Origin: JAJDXO01 sp965213765
GTDB lineage: Bacteria; Pseudomonadota; Alphaproteobacteria; Rhodospirillales; UBA2165
Reading direction: 5' to 3'
Assembly (NCBI GenBank): GCA_965213765.1
Contig: OZ243926.1
Span: forward strand, 186,001-250,000
DNA length: 64,000 bases
Positions within the stretch are counted from its first letter, which is position 1. Each line of letters begins with the position of its first letter. The notes beneath the pieces are model-generated. The model was not told where the DNA came from, did not search any database, and was given only the letters and a program-made list of their open reading frames with translations. A program made the translations under genes and the position numbers. Below, in pieces: positions 33,531-42,581 of this stretch.

Positions 33531-34523
33531 TTAAGAGGCTGCCGGCTGTTCCGGCTCTCCCTCGGATTCCTGCTCCGCGGCAACTTCTTCCGCCGGAGCT
33601 TCCTCGGCCGGAGCTTCCTCAGCCGGCGTCTCGGTCTCGGCAGGTGCCTCTTCCGCTGGCGCCTCAGCCGCAGGCGCCTCTTCCGCAGGTGCCTCTTCCG
33701 CAGGTGCCTCAGCCGCAGGTGCCTCAGCCGCAGGTGCCTCAGCCGCAGGTGCCTCAGCCGCAACCTCTTCTTCCGAGGGCAATTCTTCCACCGGCGCCTC
33801 CTCCGACTCGCCGATATCACCGCCGCTCATGGAGATTTCCTCCTGGATACCGGACAGCACGGCACCGGCCAGCAAGTCGCAATAGAGGTTGATCGCCCGG
33901 ATGGAGTCATCGTTGCCGGGGATGGGATAGTCGATGCCATCGGGGTTCGAATTGCTATCGATGATGCCGACCACGGGAATACCAAGCTTGTTGGCTTCGG
34001 CGACGGCGATGGCTTCCTTGTTGGTATCCACGACGACGATAACATCGGGCAGACCGCCCATCTCCTTGATCCCGCCAAGAGCCCGCTCCAGCTTGTCCCG
34101 TTCGCGGGTAATGCGCAGGAGTTCTTTCTTGGTCAGCCCGATATTTTCCTCCGAAAGCTGTTCTTCAAGCGTTTTCAAACGCTTAATGGAATTGGAAATG
34201 GTCTTCCAGTTGGTCATCATGCCACCGAGCCAGCGGTGATTGACGTAATACTGGCCACACTTCTTGGCCGCTTCCGCAACCGCGCCACTGGCCTGGCGCT
34301 TGGTGCCGACCCACAGGACCCGGCCGCCGCCGGCGACAATTTCCCCGACCGCATTCATGGCCTGATAGAGCAAAGGCACGGTCTGTTGCAGGTCGATGAT
34401 GTGAATACCCTGTCGGGTCCCGAAGATGTACTGATCCATCTTGGGATTCCAGCGACGGGTGACGTGTCCGAAATGCACACCAGCTTCCAGTAGCTGGCGC
34501 ATGCTAAAGGTCGGCAAAGCCAT
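33531..34523 (-). CDS. rpsB: 30S ribosomal protein S2 with long acidic C-terminal extension
   Basis: Binds the 30S subunit between head and body. Residues 1-228 are a normal S2 (MRQLLEAGVHFGHVTRRWNPKM, IHIIDLQQTVPLL, DVIVVVDTNKEAIAVAEA, PGNDDSIRAINLYCDLL). A tail of about 102 residues (229-330) follows, made almost entirely of Ala, Glu and Pro with repeated AEAPA/EEAPA pentapeptides, very acidic and probably disordered. E. coli S2 has 241 residues in total. The tail is in frame with a single stop and no frameshift. A promoter candidate lies upstream at 34642-34670. Confidence 0.97.
   Translation of the reverse strand: MALPTFSMRQLLEAGVHFGHVTRRWNPKMDQYIFGTRQGIHIIDLQQTVPLLYQAMNAVGEIVAGGGRVLWVGTKRQASGAVAEAAKKCGQYYVNHRWLGGMMTNWKTISNSIKRLKTLEEQLSEENIGLTKKELLRITRERDKLERALGGIKEMGGLPDVIVVVDTNKEAIAVAEANKLGIPVVGIIDSNSNPDGIDYPIPGNDDSIRAINLYCDLLAGAVLSGIQEEISMSGGDIGESEEAPVEELPSEEEVAAEAPAAEAPAAEAPAAEAPAEEAPAEEAPAAEAPAEEAPAETETPAEEAPAEEAPAEEVAAEQESEGEPEQPAAS
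33646..33765. repeat. Eight 15-bp tandem repeats in the rpsB tail
   Basis: Units start at 33646, 33661, 33676, 33691, 33706, 33721, 33736 and 33751. The plus-strand consensus is GCCTCAGCCGCAGGT, with GCCTCTTCCGCAGGT variants. On the coding (minus) strand they give AEAPA or EEAPA pentapeptides. Unit loss or gain would keep the reading frame. Confidence 0.85.
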
Positions 34524-34641
34524 GTCGTGTTCCTTCTCCGGTTAAGCCTCCGCGGGCGACATCCTGGAAATCAGGACACCGGAGCGACAAACGGCGAATT
34601 TGCGCCGCCGCCGCGAGCCCGCGTGCGGATTTAAGGCGTGC

Positions 34642-34670
34642 GTTCTAACGGGATCAGACCCCGCATACAA
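34642..34670 (-). promoter_or_regulatory. Candidate rpsB promoter
   Basis: On the minus strand TTGTAT (34665-34670) and TAGAAC (34642-34647) are 17 nt apart, giving a leader of roughly 110 nt before rpsB. A GGAG Shine-Dalgarno precedes the ATG at 34523. A 12-bp perfect palindrome (34689-34700) between dnaE and this promoter could belong to dnaE termination. Confidence 0.45.
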
Positions 34671-34705
34671 GCCAAATTTTGGAGATATCGTCGGCCGACG
34701 GGCGC

Positions 34706-37700
34706 CTAGAATTCCCGCGCGTCGACGATTCCCGGGATGGACCGGACCGCCTGGGCCAATTGCGGCGAGACCTTGAATTTTTTGGGCAGCCGGATTTCCA
34801 CCTCGGTCTGGAGGTCTACCCGGGAAATCAGCAACACCTCGCCTCTCCCCGCGCCTTCCCGATCAAGTAAATCGTTGAGGTTGGAGAGCGGGCCGGCCCC
34901 GTCGACATAGATCTTGAGGCCTGCCGCCACGTTGGCGGCCGCCCCATCAAGGGATTCCAGCTTCTGGACGGTCAGGCGGACGGTTTCTCCCTCGTACTGA
35001 GGCGCGGCTTTGAGCAGCAGAGTATTCCCGGGTTCCAACAATTCTCGGGATTGGTTGAGGATTTCCGAGAAGACGGTCACCTCGTAGGCGCCTGACTTAT
35101 CGGTCATTTGCACGAAAGCGTACTTGCTGCCCCGTGCGGATGTTCGTTCCCGCTTGGCCGTAACCACGCCGGCCAGATTGACCATGCCCTGAGGCCGCTC
35201 GGTGACGAACTGCTTGTATGATTTGGCCCGCAAACGCTCAAGCGCCGCCTCATACGCATCCAGGGGGTGGGCGGAGATGTAGAGGCCGATGGCCTCCACT
35301 TCTTCATTTAGGCGTTCCAGTTCGGTCCAGTCCGGAATGTCCGGAAGGTTCAACGCGACCGCCATTTCCCGGGAATCCCCAAACAGACCGATCTGGTCAC
35401 TGTTTCTGGCGTCGGCGGCCGCGCTTGCCTGGCGGACGACGGCCTCTGCGCATTCGAAAATCTGCTTCCGATTGGGATTGATGCCGTCAAAAACGCCCGC
35501 GCGTATTAGATTTTCCAGAGACCGTTTGTTGACCGACCGGTTGTCCAACCGTCCGGCGAAATCCTGAATGGATTCAAAGCGGCCGTTCTCGGTTCGGTCC
35601 TCGACGAGGCTCCGCATGGCCGCCTCACCCACGTTCCTTATAGCCGCCAACGCGTGCCGGATAGCGCCGGTCTTCCCCTTGTACTCCACGCTGAAGTGGG
35701 TATCCGAGGCGTTGATGTCGGGCGCCAGCAATTCGATGCCCAACCGGTCGATCTCTTGGCGGAAGACACCCAATTTATCCGTATTGTGAATATCGAGGGT
35801 CATGGAAGCGGCGAGAAATTCGACCGGATAGTTGGCCTTCAGATAGGCCGTCTGATAGGCCACCAAGGCGTAGGGGCCGGCATGGCATTTGTTAAAGCCG
35901 TAGCCCGCGAATTTAGCCATCTTGTCGAAGATGTTGGAAGCCGTACCCTCGGGAACCGCCCGCGCCTTTGCCCCCTCCATGAAGGCTTTGCGCTGGGCGT
36001 CCATCTCGGACCTGATCTTCTTGCCCATGGCCTTGCGTAATAAATCGGCGCCGCCCAGGGTATAGCCCGCCAACTCCTGGGCGATCTGCATCACCTGTTC
36101 CTGATAGACGATGATGCCGTAGGTTTCCTTCAGGATAGATTCGATGGAGGGATGGAGATAGTTCACCTCTTCCTCACCGAGTTTGCGCTTGATATAGCTC
36201 GGAATGTCGTCCATTGGACCGGGTCGGTACAACGATACGATGGCGATGATGTCGTCGAAGCGATCGATCTTCATGTTGCGCAGAATGTCGCGCACGCCCG
36301 AACTTTCCATTTGGAACACGCCGGTGGTTTCCCCCCTGCCCAGCATCTCGAACGTCGCCCGGTCGTCGAGCGGGATGCGGGCAAGGTCGAGTTCGACGCC
36401 ACGCTGGCGCAGGAACTCGACGGACTTTGAGAGCACCGTCAGGGTCTTGAGGCCGAGGAAATCGAACTTCACCAAGCCAGCCGCTTCGACCCATTTCATC
36501 GAAAATTGCGTGACCGGCATTTCAGAACGCGGATCGCGGTAAAGCGGCACCAGTTCGACCAAAGGCCGGTCGCCGATCACCAGCCCGGCCGCATGGGTCG
36601 AGGCGTGCCGGTACAATCCCTCCAGCTTTTTGGAGATTTCGACCAATCTCGCGACCGTCTCGTCTTCCTGGATTTCTTGCTGGAGCCGGGGCTCGCCATC
36701 GATGGCTTTCTGCAACGTCACGGGCGCGGCCGGGTTGTTGGGCACGAGCTTGCAAATCCGGTCGACTTGCGGATACGGCATCTGCAATACCCGGCCGACA
36801 TCCCGGAGCGCCGCCCGGGGCTGCAGGGTTCCGAACGTAATGATCTGCGCCACCCGGTCGGCGCCGTACTTCTCCTGTACATAAGCGATGACTTCGTCGC
36901 GGCGTTCCTGGCAAAAATCGATATCGAAGTCGGGCATGGACACCCGCTCCGGATTCAGGAAGCGTTCGAACAGCAGCCCGAATTGCAACGGATCGAGATC
37001 GGTGATGGTCAGCGACCAGGCAACCACCGAGCCCGCGCCCGAGCCGCGACCCGGGCCAACGGGGATGCCCTCCCCCTTCGCCCAGCGAATAAAGTCGGCG
37101 ACGATGATGAAATAGCCCGGAAAGCCCATTTCCGAGATCACACCCAGCTCATATTCGAGACGCTCCCAGTAAGGACGCGCGTCGCCCTCCTTGCCCTCTA
37201 CACCCTTTGCTCTCAGCCGCTCGACAAGGCCGTCGGCGGCAAGATCGGCCAGGATGTCCGAGTCCGGCCTTTCATCACCGTTGTGGGGCGCGGCCGGCAG
37301 GAGCGGATCACGGGATTCGGCCATGAAGGCGCAGCGCCGGGCGATGACCAGGGTATTGTCGATAGCCTCCGGCAGATCGGCGAATAACGCCCGCATCTCC
37401 TGCGCCGACTTGAAACGGTGGTCGGGCGTCAAACGGCGGCGGCCCGACTGACCGACGAAGGCGCCCTCGGCGATACAGATCAGCGCATCGTGTGCCTCAT
37501 ACATGTCCTCGCCGAGGAAGAAGCATTCGTTGGTGGCGACGATGGGAAGATCGTGTTTGTAGGCCACGTCCAAAAAGTCTTCTTCGATCCGGCTCTCATC
37601 TTCGAGGCCGTGCCGCTGCAACTCCACATAAAGCCGGCCGCCATACACACCGGACAGCGTTTCCAGCAGCTCCTCAGCCGCCTCATACTGACCGTGGACC

Positions 37701-38179
37701 AGCAATCGTCCGACGCCGCCGTTGACGCCCCCCGTCAGGGCGATGAGGCCTTCGTTGTGGGCCTCGAGATCCTGCAGCGTCACGTGGGGATCGCTGCCCG
37801 CATCGGTTTCCAGGTGGGCCTTGCTGACCAAGGAAAGGAGGTTGAGGTAACCGGTCTCGTCCTGAACCAGCAGGACAATCTGATCGAGCTCGTTGGCGTT
37901 GTGTCCGTCACCGTTGCCGTTATGGGGCTTAAGCGGATCACGTTCCGCCTCAGCCGAGAAATCGGCAAGAAGTTGGCATCCGATGATCGGCTGGATGCCG
38001 TCACCGGCGCAGGCCGTGGAAAATTCCAGAGCGCCGAAAAGGTTCGACGTATCCGTCATGGCGACCGCCGGCATGGCAAGGTCGCCACAGGTCTTCACCA
38101 GGTTCTCGACCTTGATCGCGCCTTCGAGAAGCGAGAACGCAGTATGAACCCGGAGGTGAACGAAATCCGCGTGCGCCAT
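34706..38179 (-). CDS. dnaE: DNA polymerase III alpha subunit (DnaE1)
   Basis: Replicative polymerase. About 1157 residues: PHP domain at the N-terminus (FVHLRVHTAFSLLEGAI), polymerase palm with MPDFDIDFCQERRDEVI (catalytic Asp pair), fingers with GKKIRSEMDAQRKAFMEGA and GFNKCHAGPYALVAYQTAYLKANYPVEF, helix-hairpin-helix region, an OB domain (about 960-1060) and the C-terminal tau-binding region. The length matches E. coli DnaE (1160). ATG 38179 gives the canonical start; GTG 38236 is an alternative. It is 77 nt downstream of lolD. Confidence 0.97.
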   Translation of the reverse strand: MAHADFVHLRVHTAFSLLEGAIKVENLVKTCGDLAMPAVAMTDTSNLFGALEFSTACAGDGIQPIIGCQLLADFSAEAERDPLKPHNGNGDGHNANELDQIVLLVQDETGYLNLLSLVSKAHLETDAGSDPHVTLQDLEAHNEGLIALTGGVNGGVGRLLVHGQYEAAEELLETLSGVYGGRLYVELQRHGLEDESRIEEDFLDVAYKHDLPIVATNECFFLGEDMYEAHDALICIAEGAFVGQSGRRRLTPDHRFKSAQEMRALFADLPEAIDNTLVIARRCAFMAESRDPLLPAAPHNGDERPDSDILADLAADGLVERLRAKGVEGKEGDARPYWERLEYELGVISEMGFPGYFIIVADFIRWAKGEGIPVGPGRGSGAGSVVAWSLTITDLDPLQFGLLFERFLNPERVSMPDFDIDFCQERRDEVIAYVQEKYGADRVAQIITFGTLQPRAALRDVGRVLQMPYPQVDRICKLVPNNPAAPVTLQKAIDGEPRLQQEIQEDETVARLVEISKKLEGLYRHASTHAAGLVIGDRPLVELVPLYRDPRSEMPVTQFSMKWVEAAGLVKFDFLGLKTLTVLSKSVEFLRQRGVELDLARIPLDDRATFEMLGRGETTGVFQMESSGVRDILRNMKIDRFDDIIAIVSLYRPGPMDDIPSYIKRKLGEEEVNYLHPSIESILKETYGIIVYQEQVMQIAQELAGYTLGGADLLRKAMGKKIRSEMDAQRKAFMEGAKARAVPEGTASNIFDKMAKFAGYGFNKCHAGPYALVAYQTAYLKANYPVEFLAASMTLDIHNTDKLGVFRQEIDRLGIELLAPDINASDTHFSVEYKGKTGAIRHALAAIRNVGEAAMRSLVEDRTENGRFESIQDFAGRLDNRSVNKRSLENLIRAGVFDGINPNRKQIFECAEAVVRQASAAADARNSDQIGLFGDSREMAVALNLPDIPDWTELERLNEEVEAIGLYISAHPLDAYEAALERLRAKSYKQFVTERPQGMVNLAGVVTAKRERTSARGSKYAFVQMTDKSGAYEVTVFSEILNQSRELLEPGNTLLLKAAPQYEGETVRLTVQKLESLDGAAANVAAGLKIYVDGAGPLSNLNDLLDREGAGRGEVLLISRVDLQTEVEIRLPKKFKVSPQLAQAVRSIPGIVDAREF

Positions 38180-38256
38180 GGATTGAGCATTCACGATTCG
38201 GCCACGGGCGTCATCACCCAATCCCTGTTTATCCACAAGATTTTGAGATGCGTGGC

Positions 38257-38937
38257 TTAAGCCGGACTCACGTGACCGTTGGTAAGGCTTATTGTTTGGT
38301 CCATGCGCGCCGCGAGGTCCGGATTATGGGTGGCGATTAACGCCCCTAACCCCTGTTCGCGCACCATCTGCATGAGAAGCCCGAAGACTTCATCGGCGGT
38401 GCCGGGATCGAGATTGCCGGTAGGTTCATCGGCGAGAAGGAGCTCGGGGTGATTGGCGAGCGCCCGCGCGATGGCGACCCGCTGCTGTTCACCACCCGAG
38501 AGACGTGCCGGGCGATGGCTCGCCCGGTCCGCAAGACCCATATCCGCCAATAGCCCGTCTGCCCGCCCGGCCGCGTGGGATTTGGCGGCCCCGGCAATCA
38601 TCTGCGGAACGACGATGTTTTCCCGTGCCGAAAACTCGGCCAGAAGATGGTGGTACTGATAGACAAACCCAAGCTTCCGCCGGCGGATTCCGGTGCGTGT
38701 GTCGTCGCTCATCCCGCCCGTATCTTCACCGCCGATCAGGACTGTGCCGTTGTCCGGTTTCTCGAGCAAGCCGGCGATCTGCAGCAAGGTCGATTTTCCC
38801 GAGCCCGACGGGCCGACAAGTGCGATGATCTCGCCCGGATTGACGGTTAGGTTGATCTCCTTCAGAACTTCCAGGGCGACGACGCCCTCGCCGAACGTCC
38901 GGCCGACCTCACGGAGTTCGAGGACGGGGTCACTCAT
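38257..38937 (-). CDS. lolD: Lipoprotein-releasing ABC transporter ATPase
   Basis: ATPase of LolCDE, which extracts mature lipoproteins from the inner membrane for LolA. 226 residues. Walker A GPSGSGKST, signature LSGGEQQRVAIARAL, Walker B LLLADEPTGNLD and the H-loop THN are all present. ATG 38937 overlaps the 3' end of lolC by 8 nt (TATGAGTGA), so the transporter subunits are coupled. Confidence 0.96.
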   Translation of the reverse strand: MSDPVLELREVGRTFGEGVVALEVLKEINLTVNPGEIIALVGPSGSGKSTLLQIAGLLEKPDNGTVLIGGEDTGGMSDDTRTGIRRRKLGFVYQYHHLLAEFSARENIVVPQMIAGAAKSHAAGRADGLLADMGLADRASHRPARLSGGEQQRVAIARALANHPELLLADEPTGNLDPGTADEVFGLLMQMVREQGLGALIATHNPDLAARMDQTISLTNGHVSPA

Positions 38938-40174
38938 AGCGCAGCGCTTCGACCGGATCCAACCGCGCCGCCCGCCAGGATGGATAGAGCGTGGCCAGGA
39001 ACGAAAGACCAATCCCCATGCCGACCACCATCGCCACCTCGGCTGGATCAACAACCGCCGGCAACCGGGAAAGGAAGTAAATTTCGGCGGCGAACAACTC
39101 GGTGCCGGTGAGGGATTGAAGCAGCTGGCGGATGGTCTCGATGTTCTCGGCGAAGGCTAGCCCGAGGACAAACCCCGCGATGGTACCGATGATCCCGACG
39201 CTCGCACCGGACAGGAAAAAGATGCGCATCACCATGCCTCGGGTGGCGCCCATGGTACGGAGGATGGCGATATCCCTGCCCTTGTCCTTCACCAGCATGA
39301 TCAGGCCCGAAATAATGTTGAAGGCCGCTACCACGATGATCAGGGTGAGGATGAGGAACATTACGTTGCGTTCGACTTGGATCGCATTAAAGAAACTAGC
39401 ATTGGAGCGCTGCCAGTCGTACACTTGCCCTTGGTTATTGAGGGCCGCTCTCACTCTCCGGGCTTGATCGGGCGCGCGGGAAGGATTTTCCAGTATGACG
39501 TCGAGATAGTTCACCGCACCGGGTAGCTTGAAATACAGCTGCGCCGCTTCCAGGGGCATGTACACGAAACTGGAATCATATTCGTGCATGCCCACATCGA
39601 AGACCGCAACGACCTTGTAGGATTTCAAGCGCGGCACCGTCCCGAGCACCGTGACGTTGCCCTGAGGCGAGATCAGCGTTACCCGGTCGCCGATCCCCAA
39701 GCGGAAACTGCGGGCGAACCGGCTGCCGACGGCAATCACGTTGGTGCCCGTAAAGCCGTCCAGGCTTCCCGCGGTTATATTGCCGGAAATGATTTTCCGC
39801 TCCTTCAAGTCGGCCGCCGCGACACCCCGGACCACCGCACCGGCCGCGTGTCCGTTGGCGCTCGCCATCACCTGCCCTTCGATGGTCGGCGTGACCTTGA
39901 CCACCCCCGAAAGGCCGGCGACCAGATCCCGGCGCTGTGCGTAGTCGGGCATGACGCGGGTCTGGGCATAGACGCTGAGATGCCCGTTCACGCCCAAAAT
40001 CCGCGTCAGCAGTTCCTGACGGAATCCGTTCATCACCGACATGACGATGATCAGCGTCGCCACGCCCAGCGCAATGCCCAAAAGCGAAAACCATGCAATG
40101 ACCGAGATGAATCCTTCCTGCCGCCGGGCACGGAGGTACCGCATGGCGATCATCCGCTCGATGGCAGAGAACAT
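38930..40174 (-). CDS. lolC: Lipoprotein-releasing ABC transporter permease (LolC/LolE family)
   Basis: Permease half of the Lol exporter. 414 residues with four transmembrane segments: one after RYLRARRQEGFISVIAWFSL, and three after about residue 270. A large periplasmic MacB-like domain lies between them (about 50-265). Many alphaproteobacteria carry a single LolC/E (sometimes called LolF) that acts as a homodimer; only one permease gene is visible here. It lies 12 nt downstream of proS. Confidence 0.95.
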   Translation of the reverse strand: MFSAIERMIAMRYLRARRQEGFISVIAWFSLLGIALGVATLIIVMSVMNGFRQELLTRILGVNGHLSVYAQTRVMPDYAQRRDLVAGLSGVVKVTPTIEGQVMASANGHAAGAVVRGVAAADLKERKIISGNITAGSLDGFTGTNVIAVGSRFARSFRLGIGDRVTLISPQGNVTVLGTVPRLKSYKVVAVFDVGMHEYDSSFVYMPLEAAQLYFKLPGAVNYLDVILENPSRAPDQARRVRAALNNQGQVYDWQRSNASFFNAIQVERNVMFLILTLIIVVAAFNIISGLIMLVKDKGRDIAILRTMGATRGMVMRIFFLSGASVGIIGTIAGFVLGLAFAENIETIRQLLQSLTGTELFAAEIYFLSRLPAVVDPAEVAMVVGMGIGLSFLATLYPSWRAARLDPVEALRYE

Positions 40175-40186
40175 CTGGCGCCGCCT

Positions 40187-41737
40187 CTAATAGGCCCGGG
40201 CGATGAGGATCTCCTCGACCGCCTCTTCCCCGGTAAAGATGCATGTCCCGGAGACGCCGTTCTGGTCCAACGGCGCGTTGCGGATCGTAAGCTTGAGCGG
40301 GTCCAGCTTCGCTTCGACCGCCGCCAGCGCGGCACCGGTCGGCTTACACCAGGGCACCCGGGCCCAGCGCAGCGGCCCTTCAGAGGGCCCGTCTTCGTCC
40401 TCCGGCGCCTCGCCGAAGAACTCACCCAAGGCGCCAAACTCGGTAATGCCGGATTCGATTCGGCTTTCCATGAAGGTCTTTGCCTGCCCGTGCATCGCCG
40501 ATTGAATGTCCTCCAAACGGGAGGCCGCGGTGTTTGCAAATTCGTCCGCGGTGGCGTTGCCGGGCTTCACCTTTTCGCCTTCGTAGAGCGCGTCCCGGCG
40601 CAACACGCTGACCGCATTGGCTTCCACCTCGCGGGGTCCGATTTCTACCAGTAGAGGAGCGCCGCGGCGTATCCAGTCCCAGCGTTTGGCGCTGGCGTTC
40701 TTGTCCTTCCTGTCCACCTGGGCGCGGACCGGCGCCCCCAAAGCCTGGCTGCCGATCAACTGTTTCCGCAGGGTATCGCAGTACTCGAGAATTGGCGCAT
40801 CGCTATCATCCCCCTTCAGACGGGGCAGGATAACGATCTGTTGCGGCGCCAGGGCCGGCGGAACCCGCAGCCCATCATCATCGCCGTGAGTCATAACTAG
40901 GCCGCCCACAAGCCGGGTCGATACCCCCCAACTCGTCGTGTGGACAAATTTCTCATCACCTTCCGCTGACTGATACTTGATTCCCTGGGCCTCGGAAAAA
41001 TGGGTGCCGAGATAGTGGGAGGTGCCCGCTTGCAGGGCTTTACCGTCCTGCATCATGGCCTCAATGGAAAACGTATTGTCGGCGCCCGGAAAGCGCTCGT
41101 TTTCGGTCTTCTCGCCGGCGATGACCGGCATCGCCATGACACTTTCAGCGAAGTCCCGGTAGACCTCTAGCATCCGGAGCGTTTCCTCGAACGCGTCATC
41201 CCGGTCCACATGGGCGGTGTGCCCTTCCTGCCAGAGAAACTCCGCCGTCCGCAGGAACAGCCGGGTGCGCATCTCCCAGCGCACCACGTTGGCCCACTGA
41301 TTGACCAAAACCGGCAGATCCCGGTAGGACCCGATCCAATTGCGGAACGAATCCGCGATGATGGTTTCCGAGGTGGGCCGGACGATCAGCGGTTCGGTCA
41401 GTTTAGCGTCGGGATCGGGCACCAACTCCCCATCGATGGTCTTTAGCCGGTGATGAGTGACCACCGCCATTTCCTTGGCGAACCCCTCCACGTGTTCGGC
41501 CTCCTTGGCGATGAAGTCCAAGGGAATGAACAAGGGGAAATAGCAATTCTCATGGCCGGTTTCCTTGAACCGGCGGTCAAGTTCGGCCTGAATCAGCTCC
41601 CAAATGCCGTACCCCCATGGCTTGATCACCATGCAGCCGCGGACGGCCGAGGTTTCGGCCATATCCGATTTCCGGACGACCTCTTGGTACCATTCGCTGA
41701 AATTGTCCGACCGGGCGGTATCGAGGGCGCGTTTCAT
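40187..41737 (-). CDS. proS: Proline--tRNA ligase, archaeal/eukaryotic type
   Basis: Charges tRNA-Pro. 516 residues of the archaeal/eukaryotic ProRS class rather than the short (about 440 aa) form usual in alphaproteobacteria. Evidence: motif 1 region GHENCYFPLFIP (61-72), VRPTSETIIADSFRNWI (119-135), motif 2 RTAEFLWQEGHTAH (163-176), motif 3 LVGGLVMTHGDDDGLRVPP, no bacterial editing insertion, and a C-terminal Tyr (LIARAY) as in that class. The zinc-site region keeps only two Cys (PWC and GTC), so metal binding may be lost. ATG 41737 gives the family N-terminus. It sits in the usual proS slot upstream of lolC. Confidence 0.93.
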   Translation of the reverse strand: MKRALDTARSDNFSEWYQEVVRKSDMAETSAVRGCMVIKPWGYGIWELIQAELDRRFKETGHENCYFPLFIPLDFIAKEAEHVEGFAKEMAVVTHHRLKTIDGELVPDPDAKLTEPLIVRPTSETIIADSFRNWIGSYRDLPVLVNQWANVVRWEMRTRLFLRTAEFLWQEGHTAHVDRDDAFEETLRMLEVYRDFAESVMAMPVIAGEKTENERFPGADNTFSIEAMMQDGKALQAGTSHYLGTHFSEAQGIKYQSAEGDEKFVHTTSWGVSTRLVGGLVMTHGDDDGLRVPPALAPQQIVILPRLKGDDSDAPILEYCDTLRKQLIGSQALGAPVRAQVDRKDKNASAKRWDWIRRGAPLLVEIGPREVEANAVSVLRRDALYEGEKVKPGNATADEFANTAASRLEDIQSAMHGQAKTFMESRIESGITEFGALGEFFGEAPEDEDGPSEGPLRWARVPWCKPTGAALAAVEAKLDPLKLTIRNAPLDQNGVSGTCIFTGEEAVEEILIARAY

Positions 41738-41880
41738 TCGTTCTGTTCGTTGATTGTCAAAGCCTGCTGGGCCGCGCGACTGTAGGGAATGACCGCCCGG
41801 ATGTCTATGAGGACTAAGCTCCGGACTCAATTGAGCCGCCATAGGTGTATTGCGGCGCGGCGGACGGCGCGGCGCAAGGT

Positions 41881-41999
41881 CCCTCGCCCCCGTCAGGGGG
41901 AGAGGGATGCGGAGGGTTGCGAGGCGAATGCCGAGCCTACCCGGCGCTGGGTGAGGGGGAATTCCCTCACCCCAGCCCTCTCTCGGGGAGGGAGAGGGA
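41881..41999. repeat. Intergenic cluster of GC-rich palindromes (REP-like)
   Basis: Between proS and tag. It contains three nested inverted repeats: a C/G-rich unit at 41881-41906, GTGAGGG (41951-41957) paired with CCCTCAC (41964-41970), and CCCTCTC (41976-41982) paired with GAGAGGG (41992-41998). Such CCCTC/GAGGG palindromic units are dispersed in many proteobacterial genomes. The rest of the 281-bp gap (41738-42018) shows nothing else. Confidence 0.6.
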
Positions 42000-42018
42000 G
42001 CTTGCTGTGCGTTCCCCG

Positions 42019-42573
42019 TCAGCGCGCCGGCCTGCTACTCCGGCGCATCCACGGCGGTCTTTTCTTGGCGATTCTGGCATAGACCGGGCAGCTCTCGACA
42101 TGAGCACCCGGCAGGTAACCGGTGCTCATCAGGAATTCCCCGGTAATCTCGCCGCCGGTAAACTTAAATGCCTGCTTGAACAGCCTTACCCACTCCACCT
42201 TTTCCAGGGGATGGTGTGCGTCCAGCCACCTGGCGAAGCCGCCATGGCTTTCCCGCAATCCTTGGATCACTTGGGCGTTATGAATGGCTGCGTCGATCTT
42301 CAACCGATTGCGGACGATCCCGGCGTCGTCCAACAAGCGCTTCCGGTCCCGTGCGCCGTAAGCTGCCACCGTGTCCACATCGAAGCCGGCGAACGCCGCA
42401 TTGAATCCATCCCGCTTCTTCAGAATTGTGAGCCAACTGAGGCCGGCTTGAAACATTTCCAGACACAAACGTTCAAATAGAACCGCCTCGTCCTTCACCG
42501 GAAAGCCGTATTCCCGGTCGTGATAGGGCCCGTGAATTTCATGGCCGGGGGCAGCGTCGCAGTAGGTCGTCAT
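42019..42573 (-). CDS. tag: DNA-3-methyladenine glycosylase I
   Basis: Excises 3-methyladenine from alkylated DNA. 184 residues, close to E. coli Tag (187). Zinc ligands match E. coli positions: Cys5 and His18 (YCD and PYHD), and HVESC near the C-terminus with the same spacing as E. coli His175/Cys179. Glu39 in LEMFQAGLSW is in the base-pocket segment. ATG 42573. It is upstream of proS on the same strand but separated by the palindromic element. Confidence 0.93.
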   Translation of the reverse strand: MTTYCDAAPGHEIHGPYHDREYGFPVKDEAVLFERLCLEMFQAGLSWLTILKKRDGFNAAFAGFDVDTVAAYGARDRKRLLDDAGIVRNRLKIDAAIHNAQVIQGLRESHGGFARWLDAHHPLEKVEWVRLFKQAFKFTGGEITGEFLMSTGYLPGAHVESCPVYARIAKKRPPWMRRSSRPAR

Positions 42574-42581
42574 GGCGGGCG

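Noticed and set aside
36506..37387. A 293-codon open frame opposite dnaE
   Set aside because: dnaE is continuous through it with catalytic motifs; the opposite frame has no recognisable domain.
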